Of a stretch of DNA of 64,000 nucleotides, positions 10,210 to 20,208 are shown in pieces. Numbering within the stretch: position 1 is the stretch's first letter; each line of letters opens with the position of its first letter. The notes beneath the pieces are model-generated. The model had not been told where the DNA came from and did not search any database. It worked only from the letters and a program-made list of their open reading frames with translations. Made by a program: the position numbers and the translations under genes. Source of the DNA: Daphnia pulex (taxonomy: Eukaryota; Arthropoda; Branchiopoda; Diplostraca; Daphniidae); NCBI RefSeq assembly GCF_021134715.1, contig NC_060023.1, forward strand, positions 9,300,001 to 9,364,000. The letters run 5' to 3'.

Positions 10210-11618
10210 TTAAGTCCTTGACCTTTGACGACCTTGAGCCCTGAGGAAAGACGTAATTTAGATTTTAAACATTTTTCGAAAAAAAAAAAACATTTTTGTT
10301 TGAATTCTTTGATTAATTTACTAACACTTAATAAAATAAAATTTAACAATTAATAAAAATCTAATATACATTAAGGCACAAGATATCTCTACTTAAACTC
10401 TACTTCAGTTTGAACAGACATATTGCCACGTGAAAAACAGTTTTGCAGTTCTGCAACAATTTTGCATTGCTTTGAAGTTCAACTATTTCAAAAATGTAAT
10501 TTTATTATGGTGCCCAGGGATAATATAAAGATATGCTATGGACGAAATTCTTTGATGCCAAGTTCTCTCAAGACTCCACAAGTGATTGTTTTGTTTTTTC
10601 TGAACATATATTCACGAAGCTCACGGTCGTAGTGCATATCGGCCGAGTTACACTGGACATACTTTCAGCACTTGGGCAAAGGTACGTGACCGCTACTTGG
10701 TAACTCTTATCACGACTAACCTTGTCTAGAAAATTTCCTACTAGCTTTTACAGTTGAACGCGTATAAGTAACTATGCGACGCACCGGAGTCACAAACTAA
10801 ATTTCAAACTTAGTCGTCCCGCTCACGCAAACGAATAGGCAGCCAGCCCAGTACTACGATTCCCGATTCCCAGTAGCGAGTAAATAACGTTATTTGCTGC
10901 TCTTTGATCTGTTTGTGATAACTTGTAGCTACTTCTTGCGATTTGCATAATAGGCTAGATTTTACTCAGCACTTAAAACTTAGATAATACAAGTAAAGTT
11001 AGAAACGCGCACTTCCGTACAATTAATTTTTGGAAGTAAATTATAGAAGGCGTAACCATCGCGTGACGCGGTACCATTTCGTGACCCAAAAGCTTTTATG
11101 ATTTATAAAAGGTTGATGTTATTTTCTGAGGTATCATCCATGTCGTCAAAAGTCGTATGCAGATGTGAGCCGGCAGAGATTTACGTTGCGCAAAACCCCA
11201 ATTCCCAAATACATTTGCGCTGATTCCCTTATGACATTTCTAATGAGCTCTTGATAAAACAAACGAGCGCGACTGCGTTTTTCATTTCTTTTGTTGCGTG
11301 CCCACTCGTTTGCCAAATCAACAACTCGCTGTGTGTGACGTATGTGTATAGTAGTGGCTCTTCATTCAAACAATAATAGGAGTTGAGGTTTACGACCGGT
11401 CTGAGTGGAAACAACATGTAAATATATATGAATTCTGGTGAATATATTACGCACGAATGTCAACGTCCATAAAAGCGAAATGAACTTTATTCGAGTAGTC
11501 ATTTGGATGAGCAACGTATATATATATATGTATACGTACTCTGCTGGGAGCTATAAGTACGCATTCATTATGCTCGTATCTTTCCTGTTTTGAGCACCCA
11601 TATCATTTAGAGTATATT

Positions 11619-11643
11619 TACTACTACTACTACTACTACTACT
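11619..11643 (+). repeat. (CTA)n microsatellite
   Basis: About eight uninterrupted CTA/TAC units in the upstream region of the proctolin-like gene. Confidence 0.9.
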
Positions 11644-11960
11644 CCGGCGAGCTGCTGTGCTTATAGCCGTACGTCGCCTCTAATGATGTCATTATAAGGT
11701 TGCAGTACACAGTATTTCAACTTTTTTTTTTTTTTTTAAATCAGAGTCATCAAAAATTATGCCTCATGTCTTGTTTGCAGGCGATTTCTTGTTAGTCGCC
11801 CAACTCTGTGTGATTGTTCTCTCATCCGCCTGCGCGCATCATACAACTTGTCAGTTGACTTCGTCAAGTGTTTTCCGGCGCAGCCGGAGAACTGCATAAC
11901 GAACTGAGCGCATCAGACGTGCCCCCCTAACCACCACCACCACCACCAGTGGACGCAGGG

Positions 11961-12034
11961 TATATAAAGGTGCTCGGCTACTCTGATTTTGACAGCATTC
12001 TTCACCAAACCTCTCACAACGCTCGTTTCGACAG
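11961..12034 (+). promoter_or_regulatory. Promoter and non-coding first exon of proctolin-like gene
   Basis: TATATAAA lies at 11961-11968, with a predicted start near 11991 (GACAGCATTC). The short first exon ends in CGACAG at 12034, followed by donor GTAAGA. Confidence 0.65.
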
Positions 12035-12202
12035 GTAAGATGTACACTTCAGTCTTTTGCTTAGGTCTAGTTAAATTTGAATGCCCGGCAATTAGTATAT
12101 GTCGCATTAGCGGTAAATGAATCTGACTTTGTAGTTTTGACATACTGAACTAAGCAAAAAGGTTTGAAGTTTAATTGAAAATTGTGTCGCACAGAACCCG
12201 GA

Positions 12203-12896
12203 ATGTTGAAATCGACTTCTCTGAAAGCACTTGTTACGCTATTGGTGGTGTCCTTCGTTCTAATGGCATCGTCACCTAGGGCAGCTGATGCTCGCTATCT
12301 GATGACTCGATCTGATCCGCTGCTGTCACCGATCGGGCCTCCTTACGGAAAAGACCCGCGCTTTGATCGTCTCTACGACATCATCACAAAGGTAAAATTT
12401 TATTCTTTTTCAAAATGATGGATACTCAATTCTCAACATATTTGCCTATTTGGGCATTGAAATATTCAAGTTTTACGTCAAAGCTCATCATAGAAAAAGT
12501 GGGGTAGTACATTGAATCGTTAAAAGTTATTTACTCCCTAGTTATTTTCAAGATCCTTACGCTAGATTTAAGACCCTCCTGTAATGGTAAGAGGACAAGT
12601 GTCCTCTTCCGTGCGTCCCGGAAAAGCCACTTTTGATAAATAACCCACGATAACAACATTGTTTGCTTTATTTTCAAATTCCATTTTTTAAAGATTAGCG
12701 GGGTTTTTTTTTCATGAGGAAAATTCGGTTTCATTCCTGCATTCAAAGACGCAAACACGCAATAGTATCTAATCTATGATCGCACACAAACAAAACAATT
12801 AAAATTACACAAATTCTCTCATATTTTCAGTTGCTTCAAAACGGCGGTGGGGACCTGGAGTACCAAATAAAAAGTCAACTCGACAGTGGACCGTAA
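12203..12896 (+). CDS. Proctolin-type neuropeptide precursor (RYLMT)
   Basis: Exons 12203-12391 and 12831-12896 (GTAAAA...TTTTCAG) encode 84 residues. Residues 1-30 are a signal peptide ending AADA. The next residues are RYLMT followed by Arg and SDPLLSPIGPPYGK, then a helical acidic region to a TAA. Arthropod proctolin precursors have exactly this plan: the pentapeptide RYLPT directly after signal cleavage and released at the following Arg. Here position 4 is Met instead of Pro. Proctolin is a myotropic neurotransmitter and hormone in arthropods. A non-coding exon lies upstream (to 12034), with an acceptor at 12194. The remainder is a presumed precursor-related peptide. Whether the mature peptide is exactly RYLMT is inferred. 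Confidence 0.85.
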
Positions 12897-13797
12897 ACCA
12901 CTGATAAAAGAAGACCCCCAAAATGCATCTTAATCGTCTATGCCACTACGGAGGAATATTCTTCGTTGCTGTTCAAAAATTACTTTTCAACCATTTTCCA
13001 AGCTCCTATATAACTTCATTATTTAAATACACATTATAACCGCAAAATTCATTTCAACATGTAAACCAAGCTTAATATTATACATGTATACGTATTGTTT
13101 ACTCTTTCTGATCTGGGGATATAATAAACCCTAAGAATTGAACTAGAAGTTCAAATATAAATCCTTTGTGAGCTAAACACTATTCAAAATCATGTCATTG
13201 TACTAGCGAGAAAAGGTCACGATTCACTAACCACTCAATGCTATTGATTTTTCTGGGTGAAACTCGTTAAAACATTTTTATGGTACTACCATTCACGAAC
13301 AAACAAATGAGAGAACGCCTTGAACCTCCCGATAGCTTTGAGTGAAGGACAATCTTGACAACACGACGAGGTTCTACAGCTATAGGGCCTAAACATGAAA
13401 TTAGAAACGCGTAGGCCTACGTAGGTCTATTGATTTTCAATTGACTTTTGGAAAAAAGGTGCTCAGACAATGTTGGCTTCAGATCAAAATAGAATTCAAG
13501 TACACGAAGGGGCCAGACAAGTATTTCCATAAAACCAAAGTTTTTTTTTATCAAAGTTACTCGTTTGCACGCAGCCAAAACAAAAAAAAGTTCAATTAGG
13601 TTAGGCTTTGATTAATATTGATCTTTTTATTCAGAAACCACATTATGAAAGACTAGCAAAACGAATAAATACGGCCAAAGTTTTAATGCCAGCAGGCGAA
13701 TGCCGGGCATTTCTATAACGATACAAGGGTGGGCCGGGCAACAATAAAATAGAAACGATTCACGAACAAGCTCATTTGAATAAAAACCAAATCCCTC
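12897..13797. other. 3'UTR of proctolin-like gene and intergenic region
   Basis: Poly(A) signal AATAAA at 13123-13128 suits the prohormone transcript. The rest is AT-rich, with the 3' flank of repeat-protein copy 3 at the right edge. No coding sequence is seen. Confidence 0.5.
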
Positions 13798-15199
13798 TTA
13801 GTAATACTTGGGAGCTTCGGTGTAGTATGAAGGGGAAGCGTAAGTGGTGGTGTAATATTCAGTCTTCTTTGTGGTGTAATACTCTGGTGCTTTAGTGGTA
13901 TAATACTCGGGTACCTTGGTGGTGTAATAGGTTGGTGCCTCGGTGTAGTAGCTAGGGGCAGAGTAATACTTCGGGGCTTCGGTGTAGTAGCTCGGGGCAG
14001 CGTACGTTGTGGTGTAATACTCTTGGGCCTTGGTGGTGTAGTATTGAGGGGCCTCTGTTTGGTAGTAACTAGGAGCTGAGTAGTACTTGGGAGCTTCGGT
14101 GTAGTAGGCTGGAGCGGCGTATGTTGTGGTGTAGTAGACTGGAGCTTCAGTGTAGTAACTGGGGGCAGCATACGTCGTAGTGTAGTAAGAAGCTGTGGTA
14201 TAATACTCGGGTGCCTTGGTGGTGTAGTAAACAGGAGCCTCTGTTTGGTAGTAGCTTGGAGCAGAGTAATACTTGGGTTCCTCGGTGTAGTAGGCTGGGG
14301 CAGCATACGTGGTTGTGTAGTATTCGGCCTTTTCGGTGTAGTACTTGGGGGCTTCGGTGTAGTAGCTAGGTGTAGCGTAGGTTGTGGTGTAATAAACTGG
14401 AGCCTCGGTGTAGTATTTGGGTTCAACGTAGTACGAAGGGGCAGCCGCTGTGTAGTAGGTTGGGGCTACGTAATACTTGGCAGCCTCAGTTGTGGTTGTG
14501 TAGCTCGGGGCAGAGTAGTACTTGGGCGCTTCGGTGTAGTAACTAGGAACAGCGTAGGTTGTAGTGTAGTAAACTGGAGCCTCGGTGTAATATTCAGCCG
14601 CTTTGGTGGTGTAGTAAGTTGGAGCCTCAGTGTAGTAAGCTGGGGCAGCGTAGGTAGTAGTGTAATACTCGGGTGCCTTGGTGGTGTAGTAAGTTGGAGC
14701 CTCGGTGTAGTAGCTTGGAGCAGAGTAATACGTGGTAGCCTCGGTGTAGTAAGATGGGGCAGCGTATGTAGTAGTGTAGTACTCGGGCGCTTTCGTGGTG
14801 TAGCTCGGGGCAGAGTAATACTTTGGCGCTTCGGTGTAGTAGCTAGGGGCAGCGTACGTTGTGGTGTAATACTCGGGTGCCTTGGTGGTGTAGTACTTGG
14901 GGGCCTCGGTGTAGTAGGTCGGTGTAGCGTATGTTGTTGTGTAGTAGGGCGGCGGCGTGGGGTAGTATTCCTTCGCCGTTGTGGTTTGGTAAGAATATCC
15001 ACCGTACCCAGGAGACATCGGTACACCCGTGGTCGACCCAGCCATCAACGATACAACACCCAACAGCAGCACGACGCCATAATTAACTAGACAATTTATA
15101 AATTTAAAACATTATTAACCGATATAAATTGCCAAGTAACAATTAGAACCACAACAGAATTTACTTTAGGAATAAATTAAAAAGTAACTATTTACCCAT
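13798..15199 (-). CDS. Secreted tyrosine/threonine-rich repeat protein, copy 3
   Basis: Exon 1 is ATGG at 15196-15199, the intron is 15087-15195 (109 bp), and exon 2 is 13798-15086 ending TAA, giving about 430 residues. The first intron carries one extra A compared with copy 1. This breaks the in-intron frame that would start MFKF (it becomes ATG TTT TAA), while the spliced frame beginning MVNYGVV is untouched. This supports the four-base first coding exon for the whole family. The signal peptide and central repeats match the other copies. The C-terminus has distinct TTKVPEYY and TTKKTEYY units and ends EAPKYY. A secreted structural role is inferred. Confidence 0.85.
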
Positions 15200-15280
15200 G
15201 ATTGCGAACTGGTAATACGATGGAGATACAATAGGGGACAAGTAGTGCACTGCAGTTGTCGTGTCGGAGATGCTCACTCG

Positions 15281-15390
15281 ACTGATTTCAATTGTCTTTT
15301 CCCTCGCATTTTATAGGACTTCTCCTCACCCTGATTTGCACCTTTAGCCTTGCGGCTATTGTACCTTTCTGGAAAATTATATAACACGTG
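15281..15390 (-). promoter_or_regulatory. Promoter of repeat-protein copy 3
   Basis: Minus-strand TCAGT initiator at 15281-15285, TATAAAA at 15309-15315 and CACGTG at 15385-15390. It is nearly identical to copy 1 across the initiator-TATA block; similarity falls off beyond the TATA box, with the E-box retained. Confidence 0.75.
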
Positions 15391-16046
15391 GCATTCTAAC
15401 CCTTCCTCTTCTTTATTTATACACCCCTTTCTTTATACGACTGTCTGGCGCTAATATACTGTATGACCTTCAATCAATTTTAAGCCAATGACCTGGTCAT
15501 AACGAAACAAAGGTATATTTTTGCATCCCTTTTATTTGTTTCATTATTATTACATTTGATTAACTATTTACTTTACGACAGTGTGCACATTCTTTCAATT
15601 TTATCAATTTCGATCTTACGCTTTTGATTTACTTTCAAAATTGATTCACAGGCTGTAAGGAAGTAAAAAGAGGCATAATAAAAGTCTTGTCACGCGTCTT
15701 GTCACGTAATAACGCGGTGTATAATCTGAGATTGTAGAGTAGCAGATGAAAATATTTCCTGCCAAGGAAATCCAAGCTGAACATACATTTACAGCCACTC
15801 TCTTTGATGACGCCTCTGAACTCGACTGCACTTCATCGTGAGTGTCAACAAAGCAAAATCTATCTACTTGTGCAAAGCGTAAATTTTATACAATTCGGAC
15901 AAATTCACTGAAAAAGTGAGATTCCATTGTCGATTAAAATGTATTCAATTTCATGTGTCAATAGTTTGCGAAATAATAATTAAAAAAAGAAAAGAAAATT
16001 TGTATTGCGTCAAAGAAAAACTTCGTCTATCTGGCGTTTTTCAGTT
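15391..16046. other. Intergenic region
   Basis: Sequence between the copy 3 promoter and the Sans stop codon. It should include the Sans 3'UTR. No gene is recognised. Confidence 0.4.
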
Positions 16047-18686
16047 TTACAAATGACTGTCTTCCATTTCGTCGGGGTTTTCGATGGCGGCTTTCCTATC
16101 GTTGATGGCTTTCATCAGTTTGCGCCGGTGTCCCAACGGGATCTTCATTGATATCAGGTCCTCCTCGCTGACCAACATCAGAGAGTCCAAGTCAAATTTT
16201 TCCCTGACAAGCGGCTCAATAAATTCCTCCAATCCAAAGGCCGCCAAGAAAAAGTACATTGGAGTCTGTCCGTTTTCTTCCTCGTCATCTGTACGTAAAT
16301 ACATAAAAACATCAAGAGTCAATTATAAAGAAAATCAAATGAACGACTAGTAAAAATTTACCTGATGATTCCAAATCGTCCTGATCCCATTTATCTTCCC
16401 TTTGGCGTCGGTTGTGATTCAGACGAATTGCTTCATCAACGGTCGATTCACCTTCCTTATTCGGAGGCACAGCTGCCACCCCGGGGTTCATTGAGTTCCC
16501 TCCGAGCGCCGTTATCGAATTCCTAAGAGAAATCTTTATTAATGTCGCACTAATTTATTTAAAATGAAACAGTTTTTCCCACCTGAAGGCTAGACGACCG
16601 AAAACGGGTCGTTCAAAAATGGACGATCTGTGCTGCTGGAATGCAAGATCATCACTAAATCCACTGTCGGAAGTTTTGGGGTAGCCAGCAGGATGCAAAT
16701 TAGAACTTCCCGACGAAATACTTTTGCTCCGGCTATTACTATCTGGATTGGGGAAGACGCTATCTAGACCCGTGCGCTTGCCTATATCCAATAAATGTTT
16801 ATGATAATCATTTGCGTCATATAATGCAATCGAATTTAGCATATGTATACCATTGCTGTCGTCATATTTCGGCATGTACATGATCTCAGAGTCTCTCCTT
16901 AATCCAGAAATGGAACGAACGGATCGTTTGCCGTCTTCAACGGCTCCGATTTTAAAATCGCCCGTCTCGGTCGTGACTTGCTCGCCGTTGTTGTTATTGG
17001 CCGTCGAACTTTTGGACACGGTCGACTGATTGCTGGACGATGAGCTCATCATTTTCCGGCGCTGCTGCTGGACTTTTTTGTACACGGCGCTGACGGGCAG
17101 TTTGATCTTGTCCTTCTCCTCTTTCGGGTTGACTATGTCAGAGTATTTGGGACTGTAGATCAGCCGGGAATCACGCCGGAGGTCTATGGCCGCCATCGAC
17201 GGCCGAGGGATCAAGGTCCCCGGCTCGATCGAATGGGCTTCGTTCATTCCGGATCGTTCCATTTCTTCTCTTTCCTTTTCCTGGCGCTTCTTCTCCTTTT
17301 CGGCCAATTTCCTGGCCTTTTCTTGCACTTGAGCGAATTCTTTCACCAACTTGTCCGTTTCTTTGGTGGCCTTTTCCGTTTGAGCTTTGACCTTTTTGGG
17401 GTCGTGGCGCTGCTGCCTGGCGTCCTGCTCGTCCAGGTAGCGCAGGATCTCCTGGCGATCGTTCATGGCCGCTAATTCTTTGGCTGTGTGGTAATCGATA
17501 TCTTTGGCATAAAGGTTAACGCCATAGTTCATTAGAAATGTTACGCAATTCATGTGGCCCCGAGCGGCCGCAAAGTGAAGGGCCGTATTGCCGTAGTGGT
17601 CGCATTTTTCAGGATCGCCGCTGAAAAAGATAAATAGATAATAAAATACAAAATCAAATCAATTTTCAAATTCAAATTTTTGGTATTTTTACCCTCTGCC
17701 AATGATGAGGCGAAGAGCTTCCAGATGGCCTTCGAAGGTGGCCCAGAGAGTCGGAGTCATTCCGTCGTCATCTTTTGAATTGCAATCCTTTCTGGTCGCT
17801 TCTTTCAGTATGTCCAACTTCCCATCACGGGCCGCTCTAATTTCGGGAGAAAGAAGAAGATTTCCAATTGGACTTCATCACGTCTTGTATTTTGATTGAT
17901 AGACTTGGGAAAAAACAAATCAGGACAGAACGTTCCGCTCCGATTCTATCATCACCCCATCACATTTTAGCTATGCACTCGAAATAATTTTGATAAGTTG
18001 AATGATAACACGACATCAAGTTTTCTTTATCAAAAGAGAAAACGGAGCTCGCCGGCGTCATTGTCACGATAATAAATGCGGCGATAACAGACGGACACTG
18101 ATAACAACCGAAATGACCCCGATGTCTCACACTCTCACCCATCCGGAAAAAATTCACGATGGCGCAAATCCTTATTTACATAACTCGATTATTTAGGCGA
18201 TAAAAACGGCAACCATTAATTAAGTGTTCCCATTTTGGCTCTTTGTTTATAAAAATGTATCCCGTCAGTTGAAGGACATTTAACAAGCCGGAATGGATTC
18301 GTGATCCTAAAGTTCTTCATAATTCGACATTATAGAACAGTGACGTTTCCTTTTCATTCTAGAACATAATACAACTGCAGAAGCACTTTTTCCCCCTTCT
18401 GTGTTTTTTTTTTGTGACGTGTCCGTCAACTTTCCCCCCTCCCTATAGAACCGGAAGTTGAGGGGGAATTCAAATAATAAAAAAAAGTGGGGGGACTGAG
18501 CAAACAATAGCACTATAGAGCAGGTTGTGTGTTGTGCGTGTCTGGATGGAACAACCAACAACGGAAACACTTTCCAGCTTTGCTACATTTCTTTTTCTCT
18601 TTCATCATACGCAAATGCGCATCGAAAATTCAGAAGCTGCAGATAAATTCAAAATCAATTTCTTACCTGTGGAAACGATGGGCCAT
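16047..18686 (-). CDS. Sans: Sans / USH1G homologue (ankyrin-SAM scaffold)
   Basis: Scaffold that in other animals links harmonin and myosin VIIa in actin-based protrusions. Exons: 18667-18686 (MAHRFH), 17693-17836, 16583-17620, 16362-16522 and 16047-16288; total 1605 nt, 534 residues. Ankyrin repeats occupy about residues 5-125, with [27 protein letters not shown] and [20 protein letters not shown] coiled coil ([20 protein letters not shown]) and a low-complexity central region follow. The SAM domain is near the C-terminus ([37 protein letters not shown]). The protein ends EDSHL, a class I PDZ ligand (S-x-L), matching the position of the TSL end of USH1G. It is larger than human USH1G (461) because of the central region. 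Confidence 0.93.
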
Positions 18687-18749
18687 GGCGAAGCGATGCA
18701 GTAATATGGATATCCGTTCACTTCCAACCGAGACAGGGTTGTAATCACT

Positions 18750-20208
18750 TTATTCCTTGTCGTCGGCTTTAGTCTTTTTAGAGAAGATACGGAGAGACAG
18801 GTGGCTAGCGTCAGGTATGAACCTTTGATGATGACTGACCCAACCTGAATCCCTCCCTCTTTTTGAATGGATCCAAACTCCGGCAGACTCCCATCTACCG
18901 GCAGATTTTAAAATCTTTAACTGTTTACAGTTGACGCGGGAAATTCGAATAGCATTCCCCCAAAATTGAATGAAAACGAACGTAATTTTTGAAAAAAATG
19001 CGCTGGTATGTATTATATGGTCATCATGTATGAGAAAAACAATTCATTAAAATTGGAAGTAATAAGAGAGAGTGTCAAAAAAAAAAAGAATGCCTCTGAT
19101 TGGCTCAAAACGATGATAATGCCAGAATTTGATCACACGTTTCTGTTTTTTAAATGTGTATCAGCAAACCCTCCCCTCCTGAAATGTTGCTAGGTTTTTT
19201 TTTGTTTTTAATGAAAAATAAACAAGGAATAATAATAAAAAAACAAACAAGTTTTAAATATTGTGTGCCGCGGCGGAGTAGAGAGAAAGAGGGTGACAGT
19301 GGGAGGAAAAAGGAATTCCCAAAATATTCAGACCACAAAAAAAGGGGGGCGGGTGGGGGGTAAAAAAAAAGAAAAAACTTTTTTTTTCTTATGTATAATG
19401 TCAAAAAACCAAGACCAAAACAAGAATATGTTTTCCGCATCAGCAGTTTCCGCTTAATTCGTATTTCGTATATGTACACTATATCAATTTTGTTGTGTCT
19501 TGAATTTTTTTTTTTTGCAATTGCTTCATTTCCTCTGAAACAATTCAGAGAATCATCAGGTGTCGACCAGACATTTTTCCAACGTTCCAACGTTCACTTA
19601 ATTAGTTATCGTTTTTTTTTAATAGTCCAATCGAATTGAATATCGTTGATTTTTTTAGGTATTATAGGAGAAAAATAGTAAGGTGGTCTGTGTGGGGGGG
19701 GGATTTGAAAACTTGTAACATCGCCTCATCAATTCGATTAAAATAATTGGGTAAAAAAAAACACACCACAACATTTCATTAAAACAAAATAGAAACAGGA
19801 AAAAGGACATGGAAAAGTGGCCGAGTAAATTTGTCCAATTTTCTTTTTTTTTTTAATCCTCGCACCGCGCCATCGCAACCCGAATTGTTTTTTTGTTTTT
19901 TCTTCTTGAAAAATGATTTTTTCAATTCTTATAATGAAGGAAATTAAAATATAAACAAAATCAAAGCTAAAAAAAAGGGGCACTGGAAAAGAACGGGTTA
20001 TATCACCACGAAAAACAAAAGAAAAAGGCCTACAGTGTCGCGTAGAGGACTTGATTATTACATCACCCAAATGAAGAACAAACAATTTCTTTTTTAATTG
20101 CAGGATGAGCTGCGGAATTGTTTTAAAAAAATGTTTTTTTTTAGTGTTTCCATTTTTTGTTTTTTTAGACGACCTACTACAACAAACTAGATCGTTTGTT
20201 TTTTGTTT
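18750..20208. other. Sans upstream region and chitinase 3'UTR
   Basis: Lies between the 5' end of Sans and the last chitinase exon, both on the minus strand. It contains many A/T and G homopolymers. The 3'UTR of the chitinase must occupy its right part. No coding exon is seen. Confidence 0.45.

Larger units (their letters stand above)
10009..11960. other. Intergenic region upstream of the proctolin-like gene
   Basis: Nearly 2 kb with no recognised gene. It contains a 17-G homopolymer (10193-10209), a CTA trinucleotide repeat (11619-11643) and a CAC repeat near 11932. It probably carries regulatory DNA of the prohormone gene on the right and the promoter of the MATH-BTB gene on the left. Confidence 0.45.
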
